64,000 nt of DNA from Mesonia phycicola. GTDB taxonomy: Bacteria > Bacteroidota > Bacteroidia > Flavobacteriales > Flavobacteriaceae. Location: positions 125,277-189,276 of the forward strand of contig NZ_FQYY01000004.1 of NCBI RefSeq assembly GCF_900141885.1, given 5' to 3'. Below the pieces are notes generated by a model. The model had not been told where the DNA came from, did no database searches, and worked only from the letters and a program-made list of their open reading frames with translations. The position numbers were made by a program, and so were the translations under genes. Below are positions 34,798 to 43,602 of this stretch, piece by piece (the stretch's first letter is position 1; every line of letters begins with the position of its first letter).

Positions 34798-35718
34798 TTA
34801 AAAATTTTGTTTTAATCGGTTAATTGAAGCATTTAATTCAAAACCTAACAATAAAATATTTGCATTTAGCCATATATATACCATCATAATTAGCAGTGCT
34901 CCAATAGAACCATACAACTTATTATAAGTACTAAAGTTTTCAATATAAATAGAAAATAAAAATGTAGTTACCATAATTAATATGGTAGTAAATACAGCTC
35001 CGACAGAAAAGTACCTAGATTTTCTACCCTCTTTAGTACCAAAGTAATACAATGTTGCTACTGCATTGTAAATAAGTAATATAAAAATAAGATATCTCCC
35101 TATTTGTGCCCAAATTAAATTATCTGAGAATATCCCCATAGATTTTAGATTTTCTATGATATAGGTTAAATACACAAATACAATTACAGCTATTAACAAC
35201 ATTAGTGCTATAATTATAGAAGTACCTAATGCAACAAAATATTGTCTAATTATAGATCTATTAATGGTGGTGTGGTAAGAAAACTCAAAACCTGTAAAAA
35301 TTGCATTTATACCGTTGCTCATTAAAAAAATAGATAAAATAAATACAAAAGACAAAAGTCCTGCTCTTGGAGTGTTTACAATATCTGCAAAGACATCATT
35401 AAAAAAACCAGAAGTTTGTGGTGGTAAAAGCGTATCCATAAAAGCTAAAACCTCCAATTGAAAATCATCTATAAACCATACGTAAGGTATAAGATTAAGA
35501 ATAAACAGTAAAAAAGGAAAGATAGCCATAAAAAAGCTAAAAGCTATAGATCCTGCTCGAGTAGAAAAAGTCCCTTTAATAATCCCTACAGAATATATTT
35601 CCCATAAATCATAAAGAGACAAACCCTCTAAACCTGGTAAAATTACTTTTTTAGCTTGCCTAACAAACCAACTAAGTATTGGTATTTTTTTTAGTGTATT
35701 TTCTACTTCTTCAGACAT
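34798..35718 (-). CDS. YihY/BrkB family membrane protein
   Basis: 306 residues with six to seven hydrophobic helices. TRAGSIAFSFFMAIFPFLLFILNLIPY is the YihY family hallmark, followed by SNGINAIFTGFEFSY and a C-terminal MVYIWLNANILLLGFELNA. It was once called a virulence factor or RNase BN; neither is supported for the family. It begins directly after nadC, with no gap between stop and ATG. Confidence 0.92.
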   Translation of the reverse strand: MSEEVENTLKKIPILSWFVRQAKKVILPGLEGLSLYDLWEIYSVGIIKGTFSTRAGSIAFSFFMAIFPFLLFILNLIPYVWFIDDFQLEVLAFMDTLLPPQTSGFFNDVFADIVNTPRAGLLSFVFILSIFLMSNGINAIFTGFEFSYHTTINRSIIRQYFVALGTSIIIALMLLIAVIVFVYLTYIIENLKSMGIFSDNLIWAQIGRYLIFILLIYNAVATLYYFGTKEGRKSRYFSVGAVFTTILIMVTTFLFSIYIENFSTYNKLYGSIGALLIMMVYIWLNANILLLGFELNASINRLKQNF

Positions 35719-36576
35719 TTATACTGCCTTTAAACTCAAATCTAAATTATAAACAGAGTGCGTTAACGCCCCACTAGAAATAAAATCTACTCCACAATCT
35801 GCATATTTCTTAGCAGTTTCTAGAGTAATACCTCCACTAGATTCTGTTTGACATTTATCTCCAATCATTTGTACTGCTTTTCTAGTATCTTCATAATTAA
35901 AGTTATCAATTAAAATTCTATGTACACCTGTATTACTTAAAATTTCTTCAATTTCTTGAAGATCTCTTGCTTCTACAATTATTTTTAAATCTAAGTTGTT
36001 TTCTTTTAAATATGCTTTTGTTTTATCTATTGCCATAGTAATACCGCCTGCAAAATCTATATGATTATCTTTTAGCATCACCATATCATATAATGCAAAC
36101 CTGTGATTTTCTCCTCCTCCAATTTTCACCGCCCATTTTTCTAAAGCTCTTATACCAGGAGTTGTTTTACGAGTATCTAAAATTTTGGTATTGGTACCTC
36201 TCAATAATTTGGCAAATTCGTGAGTTTTTGTTGCAATAGCGCTCATACGTTGCATTGCATTTAAAACCAATCTTTCTGCTTTTAATATTGATTGACTATT
36301 ACCAGACACATAAAGTACAATATCTCCATTTACAATTTGCTCACCATCGTTAATAAATTTCTCGATAACTAAATTAGGGTCTACATATTGAAAAACTTGA
36401 CAAGCAAAGTTTACTCCAGCTACAATACCATTATCTTTCACTAATAATTTTGCCTTTCCGGTAGCATAACCAGGTATGCAAGCCAAAGAACTATGGTCAC
36501 CATCACCTACATCTTCTCTAATGGCATTTTTTATAATGATATCTATTTCTTTCTTAAATTGTTCTTGTGTAATCAT
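35719..36576 (-). CDS. nadC: Nicotinate-nucleotide pyrophosphorylase (quinolinate phosphoribosyltransferase)
   Basis: 285 residues. AIREDVGDGDHSS, NAMQRMSAIATKTHEF, ILDTRKTTPGIRALEKWAVKIGGGENHR and DNHIDFAGG are the quinolinate- and PRPP-binding blocks. It converts quinolinate and PRPP to nicotinate mononucleotide in de novo NAD synthesis. nadA and nadB are not in the window. Confidence 0.96.
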   Translation of the reverse strand: MITQEQFKKEIDIIIKNAIREDVGDGDHSSLACIPGYATGKAKLLVKDNGIVAGVNFACQVFQYVDPNLVIEKFINDGEQIVNGDIVLYVSGNSQSILKAERLVLNAMQRMSAIATKTHEFAKLLRGTNTKILDTRKTTPGIRALEKWAVKIGGGENHRFALYDMVMLKDNHIDFAGGITMAIDKTKAYLKENNLDLKIIVEARDLQEIEEILSNTGVHRILIDNFNYEDTRKAVQMIGDKCQTESSGGITLETAKKYADCGVDFISSGALTHSVYNLDLSLKAV

Positions 36577-36593
36577 AATTCAGGTTATTTTTG
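36565..36593 (+). promoter_or_regulatory. Promoter of rlmH
   Basis: TTG (36565-36567), 18-base spacer, TATTTTTG (36586-36593). It lies partly inside the start region of the divergent nadC. Confidence 0.65.
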
Positions 36594-36625
36594 CTAATGT
36601 AACAAAGTAATTGCTAACTGTAAAG

Positions 36626-37099
36626 ATGACTATTAAATTACTAGCTATAGGAAAAACAGACGATAAAGATTTACAAAAGCTTATAGATCAATATTTCAAT
36701 AGGTTGAAGCACTACTGTAAATTTGAAATTGAAATAATTCCTGACATAAAAAAAACAAAGAAACTAGATGAAAATCTTCAGAAAATAAAAGAAGGAGAAT
36801 TAATTTTAGCCAAAACTAATACATCAGACTTATTAGTTTTATTAGATGAGAATGGGAAAAACTTCACCTCTATAGGTTACTCTAAATGGCTTCAAAAACA
36901 AATGAATACCGGCATGAAACAACTTATTTTTGTAATTGGTGGTCCATATGGCTTTTCTGAAGAAGTATATAAACGTGCTAATCAAAAAATATCATTATCT
37001 AGCATGACGTTTTCTCACCAAATGGTACGTCTATTTTTTACAGAGCAATTATACCGTGCTTTTACCATATTAAAAAACGAACCATACCACCACCAATAA
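36626..37099 (+). CDS. rlmH: 23S rRNA (pseudouridine-1915-N3)-methyltransferase RlmH
   Basis: 157 residues from the ATG at 36626, exactly the normal RlmH length; an upstream in-frame TTG at 36611 would add five atypical residues. LLAIGKTDDKDL, the SPOUT knot IFVIGGPYGFSEEVY and the C-terminal SHQMVRLFFTEQLYRAFTI are diagnostic. It methylates the pseudouridine at 1915 in helix 69. Confidence 0.96.
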   Translation: MTIKLLAIGKTDDKDLQKLIDQYFNRLKHYCKFEIEIIPDIKKTKKLDENLQKIKEGELILAKTNTSDLLVLLDENGKNFTSIGYSKWLQKQMNTGMKQLIFVIGGPYGFSEEVYKRANQKISLSSMTFSHQMVRLFFTEQLYRAFTILKNEPYHHQ

Positions 37100-37110
37100 A
37101 AAAATGAACT

Positions 37111-37683
37111 ATGAAACTTGTATTTGCTACACACAACAAAAATAAATTTAAAGAAATTGAAAGTCTATTACCTAAACACATCACATTACTTTCTCTAGAT
37201 GATATTGGCTGCACAGAAGATATTGAAGAAAACGCCACTACTATTGAAGGGAATGCACTAATTAAAGCTCAATACGTAAAAGAAAATTATAACTACGACT
37301 GTTTTGCAGATGATACAGGTTTAGAAATTGAAGAATTAGGCGGTGAACCTGGTGTATACTCAGCAAGATACGCAGGAGAAGATAAAAGTAGTGATGCAAA
37401 TATTAACAAAGTACTAGAAAAATTAGAAAGTAAAAGTAATCGCAAAGCACAATTTAAAACTGTGATTGCTTTAACACTAAACAAAGAAGAACAACTTTTT
37501 ACAGGAATTTGCTCTGGGGAAATAACCAAAAACAGAAAAGGAACCGAAGGTTTTGGCTATGATCCCATTTTTCAACCAGAAGGCTATAGCATCACTTTTG
37601 CAGAGATGACATTATCTGAAAAAAGTACTATTAGCCACAGAGCCAGAGCCTTTAATCAACTAACAGAATATTTAGCTAAATAA
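37111..37683 (+). CDS. rdgB: Non-canonical purine NTP diphosphatase (RdgB/HAM1)
   Basis: 190 residues. FATHNKNKFKEIESLL at the start, ADDTGLEIEELGGEPGVYSARYAG, GFGYDPIF and a SHRARAFNQL ending are the ITPase signatures. It hydrolyses ITP, dITP and XTP to monophosphates, cleaning the nucleotide pool. It follows rlmH by 11 bases. Confidence 0.95.
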   Translation: MKLVFATHNKNKFKEIESLLPKHITLLSLDDIGCTEDIEENATTIEGNALIKAQYVKENYNYDCFADDTGLEIEELGGEPGVYSARYAGEDKSSDANINKVLEKLESKSNRKAQFKTVIALTLNKEEQLFTGICSGEITKNRKGTEGFGYDPIFQPEGYSITFAEMTLSEKSTISHRARAFNQLTEYLAK

Positions 37684-37733
37684 AAAATATTTTATTACTT
37701 AACTATTTATAGCAGAAGCTGTAAAGGAATCAT

Positions 37734-37741
37734 TACCTTTG
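37734..37741 (+). promoter_or_regulatory. -7 element of the DEAD-box helicase gene
   Basis: TACCTTTG fits TAnnTTTG, 21 bases before the ATG at 37762. -33 TTG not evident. Confidence 0.5.
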
Positions 37742-37761
37742 CAGCTTATTTTATTTTTTAT

Positions 37762-39558
37762 ATGAACAAATTTGAACAATTAGGGCTTAATGCCGAAATC
37801 GTGAATGCTGTTAATGATATGGGGTTTGAATCTCCTAGTGCCGTCCAAGAGCAAGCGATACCAATTTTATTACAAAACGAAACAGATCTGGTTGCTTTAG
37901 CACAAACTGGTACAGGAAAAACCGCAGCATTTGGATTTCCACTAATTCAAAAAATAAATGCAAGTAGTAAAAAAACTCAAGGGTTAATTTTATCACCAAC
38001 TAGAGAGTTGTGCTTACAAATTACCAACGAATTAAAAAATTACTCTAAATACATTAAGCAACTAAATACAGTTGCAATTTATGGAGGGTCTAGTATTACA
38101 GACCAAGAGCGCCAAATAAAAAGAGGAGCTCAAATTATAGTTGCTACTCCAGGACGTATGAAAGATATGGTAGGAAGAGGAATGATTGACATTTCTGAAA
38201 TTAACTACTGTGTTTTAGATGAAGCAGATGAAATGCTAAATATGGGATTTTTTGAAGATATTACAGATATCTTATCTCATACCCCTAAAGAAAAGAAAAC
38301 ATGGCTTTTTAGTGCTACTATGCCAAAAGAAGTAGCAGTAATTGCTAAAAAATTCATGAAAGAACCTCAAGAAATTACAGTAGGTTCTAAAAATGAAGGA
38401 TCTAAAAACGTTTCTCACGAGTATTATATTACTTCTGGTAGAGATCGCTACCAAGCATTAAAAAGATTAGCAGATGCAAACCCAGATATCTTTTCTGTAA
38501 TTTTCTGTAGAACCAAACGTGATACACAAAAAGTAGCAGAAAGATTAATTGAAGATGGGTATAGCGCTGGTGCTATTCACGGAGATTTAAGTCAAAATCA
38601 ACGTGATTTAGTAATGAAGAGTTTTAGATCTCGCCAAATACAAATGCTTGTAGCAACAGATGTTGCTGCCCGTGGTATTGATGTAGATGATATTACGCAC
38701 GTAATAAACTACCAATTACCAGATGAAATAGAAACTTACACTCACCGTAGTGGTCGTACTGGTCGTGCAGGTAAAAGTGGTGTTTCTATGGTTATTGTTT
38801 CTAGAAGCGAGGTTAGAAAAATTAAAGGTATAGAAAGAATTATAAAACAATCTTTTGAACAAAAAGATATACCTAGTGGTGAAGAAATTTGTCAAGTACA
38901 ACTGTTTCACCTAGCTAACAGTATTAAAGATACTACTATCAATACAGAGATTGATAAATTTTTACCTCAATTAGAAGAAATTTTAAAAGACTCTTCTAAA
39001 GAAGAACTAATTAAAAAATTCTTCTCTGTAGAATTTACAAGATTCTTCAATTACTACAAAAACGCTTCAGACTTAAATAGCAAAGCTAAAAACGATAGTT
39101 TTAGTGATGATGGAGACTCTACAAGATACTTTATTAATATTGGATCTAAAGATGGGTTTGACTGGATGTCTTTAAAAGACTTCTTAAAAGAGCACCTAGA
39201 CTTAGGTAGAGATGCTGTATCTAGAGTAGATGTAAAAGATAGTTTCTCTTTCTTTAATACAGACACAGCAGAAAAAGACAAAGTACTAGCTGCGTTTGAA
39301 AACTACCAACACGAAGGTAGAAATGTAAATGTAGAAGAAACAAAAAGCCAAGGCGGTGGTGGTAGAAACCGTAAAGGCAGAAGCGGTGGCGGTAAAAGCG
39401 GTGGCCGTAGAAATAATAATTTTAAAAGAAGTAGTAGTAGCTCATCAGATGGAGGAAGAAGATCTTCTTCTAGAAGAGGAAGCTCTGAGAGCAGTGGTGG
39501 CGGAAGAAAATCTAACATCAAAAGCTCTATAAGTAGAAGAAGAAATAAAAATTCTTAA
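37762..39558 (+). CDS. DEAD-box RNA helicase with DbpA-type RNA-binding domain and basic tail
   Basis: 598 residues. Q motif (FEQLGLNAEIVNAVNDMGFESPSAVQEQ), Walker A AQTGTGKT (48-55), VLDEADEMLNMGFF, SATMP and HRSGRTGRAG define the DEAD-box core. Residues ~440-520 form a DbpA RNA-binding domain (RYFINIGSKDGFDWMSLKDFL). The last ~75 residues are Gly/Arg/Ser-rich (GGGGRNRKGRSGGGKSGGRR), giving a disordered RNA-contacting tail. It is likely a DeaD/CsdA-like helicase in cold adaptation or ribosome assembly. Confidence 0.93.
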   Translation: MNKFEQLGLNAEIVNAVNDMGFESPSAVQEQAIPILLQNETDLVALAQTGTGKTAAFGFPLIQKINASSKKTQGLILSPTRELCLQITNELKNYSKYIKQLNTVAIYGGSSITDQERQIKRGAQIIVATPGRMKDMVGRGMIDISEINYCVLDEADEMLNMGFFEDITDILSHTPKEKKTWLFSATMPKEVAVIAKKFMKEPQEITVGSKNEGSKNVSHEYYITSGRDRYQALKRLADANPDIFSVIFCRTKRDTQKVAERLIEDGYSAGAIHGDLSQNQRDLVMKSFRSRQIQMLVATDVAARGIDVDDITHVINYQLPDEIETYTHRSGRTGRAGKSGVSMVIVSRSEVRKIKGIERIIKQSFEQKDIPSGEEICQVQLFHLANSIKDTTINTEIDKFLPQLEEILKDSSKEELIKKFFSVEFTRFFNYYKNASDLNSKAKNDSFSDDGDSTRYFINIGSKDGFDWMSLKDFLKEHLDLGRDAVSRVDVKDSFSFFNTDTAEKDKVLAAFENYQHEGRNVNVEETKSQGGGGRNRKGRSGGGKSGGRRNNNFKRSSSSSSDGGRRSSSRRGSSESSGGGRKSNIKSSISRRRNKNS

Positions 39559-39633
39559 TAGAATTGTAATTTTTAGCATTTAATGAAGTCTATTGATTAA
39601 ATAATTTTTATTTTTCTTTTCTAGAATCTTATC

Positions 39634-40407
39634 ATGCAAAAATTCCTCTTTTTAATTCCTATATTACTTTTTAGTTTTTTAGGTATAAGTCAACAAACAG
39701 ACTCTACCGTTTATGTAAACGGTAGAGTTCTTAATGCTGCAAACGACCTGCCTATTGAAGACGTAAATATTGTTAACCTTAACGAAGTTATTGGTACAGT
39801 TACCAACAGCAAAGGTGAATTTAAAATTAAAGCAGCAATTAATGATACTCTTTTCTTCTCTTACCTAGGTTACAAATCTATAGAAGTAAGAGTAACCAAC
39901 GACTGGAAAAAGTTTGGAGAGGTTAAAATTAAAATGACAGAAATAGGTATAGCCCTAGAAGAAGTTACTATAAAACCATTAAAACTTACAGGATATTTAG
40001 AAATAGACGCTAAAAACATTCCTATCTACGAAAATCACCGGTACAGCATTTCTGGTTTAAACTACGGTTACGAAGCTGGAGCAAGCCAACCTGGTGCTTT
40101 TACCAGAACTATGGAATCTATTTTTAATCCAGTAGATTTTCTTTACAATATCTTCGGAAAAAAACCGCAACAAATGAAAAAGTTGCGTAAAATGAAAGAA
40201 GATGATGAAATTAGAAATCTTTTAGCTAAAAAATTTAATAGAGAAACCTTAACCGCACTTTTACAAGTGACAAGAGTGGATATAGATGAAATTTTACAGA
40301 ATTGTAACTATTCAGAGAGTTTTATCAAATCTGCTAACGATCTACAAATACTAGATGCCATTAGTGGTTGTTATGAAGAATATAGAGTTCTCAAAAAAAG
40401 AAAATAA
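39634..40407 (+). CDS. Carboxypeptidase-like regulatory domain exported protein
   Basis: 257 residues with a signal peptide (MQKFLFLIPILLFSFLGISQ), then a CarboxypepD_reg-like beta-sandwich (VNGRVLNAANDLPIEDVNIV, GEFKIKAAINDTLFFSYLGY). The C-terminal half (FNPVDFLYNIFGKKPQQMKKLRKMKEDDEI) recurs in Bacteroidota outer-membrane-associated proteins. The same N-terminal module occurs in SusC-like receptors, but no barrel follows here. The role is unknown. Confidence 0.82.
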   Translation: MQKFLFLIPILLFSFLGISQQTDSTVYVNGRVLNAANDLPIEDVNIVNLNEVIGTVTNSKGEFKIKAAINDTLFFSYLGYKSIEVRVTNDWKKFGEVKIKMTEIGIALEEVTIKPLKLTGYLEIDAKNIPIYENHRYSISGLNYGYEAGASQPGAFTRTMESIFNPVDFLYNIFGKKPQQMKKLRKMKEDDEIRNLLAKKFNRETLTALLQVTRVDIDEILQNCNYSESFIKSANDLQILDAISGCYEEYRVLKKRK

Positions 40408-40449
40408 ACACGGCATAAATTTTGAATTATTCTTTATAAACCATGAATA

Positions 40450-41313
40450 ATGAAAAAGCTTATTTTTATACTATTTATAACTTTCTTTCAACTTAGTTTT
40501 GGGCAAAAAAACTCCTTAAAAAAAATAGCCAAAATATCTAAACATTTAGATGAAATTAGCGGATTAGAAAAATTAGATAACTCTCCCCTACTTTGGGCTG
40601 TTAATGATTCTGGTAATTTACCTGTAGTATATGGTATAAATACAGATGGAAAAATAGAAAAAGAAGTAGAAATAAAAAATGCTAGCAATATAGATTGGGA
40701 AGATTTAGCGAAAGATGATCAAGGTACCTTATATATTGGCGATTTTGGAAATAATGATAATGACCGAAAAGACCTTACAATTTACATAGTAGAAGACTTT
40801 TTAAACCAAGGTGATAAAGCAAAAGCTGGTAAAATTAATTTTTCTTTTGAAGATCAAACCGAGTTTCCTTCTAATAAGAAAAATAGAAATTTTGGTTCAG
40901 AGGCATTTATTTATAAAGATGGTTTTCTATATATTTTCACTAAAAACCGCAGTAAAAACTCAGATGGTACGGTAAATTTATACCAATTACCTGCTAAGCC
41001 TGGTAATTACAAAGCTAAAAAAATAGATAGTTTTAAAACCTGTACTACTGGTACTCATAAATGCTGGATTACTTCTGCTACCTATAATAAAACTAAAAAC
41101 GAAATTTTATTACTAAGCGAAAAATATGTTTGGAAGTTAAGTAACTTCAACACAAATAAGTTTTTTAATGGTGATATAAAAAAATATAAACTTTCTGGTA
41201 AAAACACCCAAAAAGAAAGTATTTGCTACAAAAAAAATCACACTGCTTACATTGCAGATGAGCAAGAAGGTAAAAAGAAAGGTAGAAATCTTTACGAGTT
41301 ATCTCTTAAATAA
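40450..41313 (+). CDS. Exported protein of unknown function
   Basis: 287 residues with a signal peptide (MKKLIFILFITFFQLSFG). The mature part contains repeated strand-rich blocks: GLEKLDNSPLLWAVNDSGNL, IDWEDLAKDDQGTLYIGDFG and EAFIYKDGFLYIFTKN. These read like blades of a beta-propeller. I do not recognise a named family with confidence. It overlaps the convergent methyltransferase gene by 22 bases. Confidence 0.7.
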   Translation: MKKLIFILFITFFQLSFGQKNSLKKIAKISKHLDEISGLEKLDNSPLLWAVNDSGNLPVVYGINTDGKIEKEVEIKNASNIDWEDLAKDDQGTLYIGDFGNNDNDRKDLTIYIVEDFLNQGDKAKAGKINFSFEDQTEFPSNKKNRNFGSEAFIYKDGFLYIFTKNRSKNSDGTVNLYQLPAKPGNYKAKKIDSFKTCTTGTHKCWITSATYNKTKNEILLLSEKYVWKLSNFNTNKFFNGDIKKYKLSGKNTQKESICYKKNHTAYIADEQEGKKKGRNLYELSLK

Positions 41314-41951
41314 CGCTCAATAATCTGTTCACTACTTTTTATAGTATTTGTAGTCCACTTCATCCTTATATCATAAATTTCTTCCGCAGAAAGCTTCCAA
41401 TCAATAGAGCTTTGCTTAAGTCTAGAAGTAATGTGCTGTAAAATGATTGCTGCAGAAACAGAAATATTTAAACTCTCTGTAAAACCTACCATTGGTATTT
41501 TTAAAAAACCGTCTGCATTATTCATTAACTCTTCACTCAATCCTTGTGTTTCTGTACCAAAAAAAAGAGCTGCTGGTTGTGTAATATCAAAATCATCTAG
41601 TAAACAAGCATCGTTATGAGGTGTAGTAGCTATAATTTTATAACCTTTTTCTTTTAAATGCTTAACAGAATCTGATGCTTTGTGATAACGATTTATGTTT
41701 ACCCATTTTTGAGCACCCATGGCTATTTCTCTATCAATACTTTTTACGTTTCTTTCTTCTGTAATATGTACATTTTGTACACCAAAAACATCACAACTTC
41801 TTATTACAGCACTGGTGTTGTGTAATTGGTAAACATCTTCTGTTGCAACTGTAAAATGGTTGGTTCTCTCTGCTAAAACTTTATCAAAAAGACCTCTACG
41901 TCTTGGCGTTAAATACGTTTCTAAGTAATCTAAAAGCTTTTGATCTCTCAT
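41292..41951 (-). CDS. trmH: tRNA/rRNA 2'-O-methyltransferase of the SpoU/TrmH family
   Basis: 219 residues with an N-terminal LLDYLETYLTPRRRGLFDKVLAERT, and SPOUT motifs HNTSAVIRSCDVFGV, LFFGTETQGLSEE and ESLNISVSAAIILQH. The C-terminal extension (about 40 residues) and overall similarity favour TrmH, the tRNA Gm18 methyltransferase, though an rRNA target cannot be excluded. Confidence 0.88.
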   Translation of the reverse strand: MRDQKLLDYLETYLTPRRRGLFDKVLAERTNHFTVATEDVYQLHNTSAVIRSCDVFGVQNVHITEERNVKSIDREIAMGAQKWVNINRYHKASDSVKHLKEKGYKIIATTPHNDACLLDDFDITQPAALFFGTETQGLSEELMNNADGFLKIPMVGFTESLNISVSAAIILQHITSRLKQSSIDWKLSAEEIYDIRMKWTTNTIKSSEQIIERYLRDNS

Positions 41952-42023
41952 AACTGCGAAAGTAGAATTTTTTAGTTAAAATTTAAGTTTTAACTTTAGT
42001 CTTTCTATTTAAAAAAGAAAATA

Positions 42024-42704
42024 ATGAAAAACATAGTCGTCTTAACTGGAGCTGGAGTAAGTGCAGAAAGTGGTATAAAAACTTTTAGAGATGATAATGG
42101 TTTATGGGAAGGGCATGATGTTATGGAGGTAGCATCACCAAAAGGTTGGGAAAACAATCAAGAATTAGTATTAGATTTTTATAATAAAAGAAGAAGACAA
42201 TTAAATGAAGTAAAGCCAAACCCTGCACATTATGCATTAGTAGATTTAGAAGAAAAATATCACGTAGAGATTATTACTCAAAATGTAGACGATTTACATG
42301 AACGCGCAGGCAGTAAAAATGTAACTCATTTGCACGGAGAGTTATTTAAGGTAAGAAGCACTTTTGATAAAGATTTAGTATTAGATTGGAAAGGTGATTT
42401 AAAAACGGGCGATTTTTGTGAACACAATCACCAATTAAGACCTCATATAGTTTGGTTTGGCGAGCAAGTACCTATGCTAGAAGTTGCGGTAGAAAAAGTA
42501 CAGCAAGCAGATATTCTTATTATTATTGGTACCTCTATGCAAGTTTACCCTGCCGCTAGTTTAATAGATTATGCCCCAGACGATACTCCTATTTATTTTA
42601 TAGACCCAAAACCATCTATAAATTCTTCAGACAAAATTAAAGTGATTGCAGAAAATGCTTCTGTAGGAGTGGTTAATTTGGTAGACAAACTAACAAAGCA
42701 ATAA
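42024..42704 (+). CDS. cobB: NAD-dependent protein deacylase (class III sirtuin) without zinc cysteines
   Basis: 226 residues. NAD-binding GAGVSAESGIKTFR, TQNVDDLHERAG, catalytic His104 in HLHGEL and GTSMQVYPAASL identify a sirtuin. Tyr53-x2-Arg56 (FYNKRRR) is the pair that favours succinyl- or malonyl-lysine. The protein has a single Cys (C132), so the usual Cys4 zinc site is absent. The region is replaced by RSTFDKDLVLDWKGDLKTGD. It deacylates lysines on cytoplasmic proteins, by family knowledge. Confidence 0.92.
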   Translation: MKNIVVLTGAGVSAESGIKTFRDDNGLWEGHDVMEVASPKGWENNQELVLDFYNKRRRQLNEVKPNPAHYALVDLEEKYHVEIITQNVDDLHERAGSKNVTHLHGELFKVRSTFDKDLVLDWKGDLKTGDFCEHNHQLRPHIVWFGEQVPMLEVAVEKVQQADILIIIGTSMQVYPAASLIDYAPDDTPIYFIDPKPSINSSDKIKVIAENASVGVVNLVDKLTKQ

Positions 42705-42706
42705 TA

Positions 42707-43270
42707 ATGAACAGCCAAGAACTTTTAGAAGAATTATTAAAAATTAATGCGCAGCCAGAAAACAGGAAAATAACTACGCAAAAAATTTTAGCACAACCTG
42801 ATCTTATTAAAAATGTTCTTGCTATTTCAAAAAAAAATTCTAAAAAAGTAAGTGGTAAAGCAACACGTGTACTAGAGTTGGTTTGTAAGATAAATGCACT
42901 TTTAATTTTTCAGCATAAAAAAGAAATAATTAAACTAGCAGAAACTGCAAAATTAGAAGATGTTGTTAGGCCTTTGGCTAAAATATTTGAATTATGGACA
43001 CTGAATTATTTTAGTGAAGAAAAAGAAATTCAACTTCAACCAAAAGATCAAGAAAAAATAATAAGTATTTGTTTTGATTGGTTAATTACCCCGCAAAAAA
43101 TGGCTCCCCAAGCATATAGTATGCTAACTTTGTATTTGTTAGGAAAAGAAAATGATTGGGTGCACCCAGAATTAAAATCAATTTTAGAACAAAACTACGC
43201 AAGTGGATCTGCTGGTTATAAAGCTAGAGCCAGACAAATTTTAAAAAATATAAACAAAACTACATTTTAA
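42707..43270 (+). CDS. Conserved protein of unknown function near purB
   Basis: 187 residues, all-helical in appearance (ELLEELLKINAQPENRKITTQKI, VLELVCKINALLIFQHKKEI), resembling a HEAT-like repeat without clear repeats. Homologues in databases are sometimes named adenylosuccinate lyase because of the neighbouring purB (43603); it has no lyase motif. It starts 3 bases after the sirtuin stop. Confidence 0.68.
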   Translation: MNSQELLEELLKINAQPENRKITTQKILAQPDLIKNVLAISKKNSKKVSGKATRVLELVCKINALLIFQHKKEIIKLAETAKLEDVVRPLAKIFELWTLNYFSEEKEIQLQPKDQEKIISICFDWLITPQKMAPQAYSMLTLYLLGKENDWVHPELKSILEQNYASGSAGYKARARQILKNINKTTF

Positions 43271-43445
43271 ACCACTTCTCTATCTCTAAGTCTAATTCTT
43301 TCACAGATATTTTCCCTAATTTCTTTACATCAGATTTTTGTCGTTGTCTTTTTTCTAAAACAATAAGTCTTCCTACCAATTCATCAATAGTAAAATAGTC
43401 AGGATAGTTTTCTAACTCTTTTTTTAAAACTTCTTTAGCAATCAT
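43260..43445 (-). CDS. Small antitoxin-like protein without an adjacent toxin
   Basis: 61 residues: MIAKEVLKKELENYPDYFTIDELVGRL, then a Lys/Glu-rich ending EKWFKM. The helix-rich, acidic-basic profile and the C-terminal E-x-E-K-W-F resemble small antitoxins of ParE/RelE-type modules, but no toxin-sized frame lies on either side (43446-43602 is non-coding). Overlaps the convergent + gene by 11 bases. Functional assignment is weak. Confidence 0.55.
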   Translation of the reverse strand: MIAKEVLKKELENYPDYFTIDELVGRLIVLEKRQRQKSDVKKLGKISVKELDLEIEKWFKM

Positions 43446-43602
43446 CTATTTAATTTAAGATGAGAAAGATACAAATTAAATCTAAAAAAAATGTTAAGAT
43501 TTAAAATTTCATTATTAGATAACTTTCAAATAGTTGTGAAATCTATTTTTTAGCTTGCCGTTAAGTTTTATCTTTACGCCTTTAATTTTCTAAAATAAAC
43601 TT

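Noticed and set aside
39303-39521. Leu/Pro-rich minus-strand frame within the DEAD-box gene
   Set aside because: It is the mirror of the Gly/Ser/Arg-rich tail of the helicase; composition follows from the low-complexity coding strand.
43260-43602. A complete toxin-antitoxin module
   Set aside because: No toxin-sized frame is present next to the small gene.
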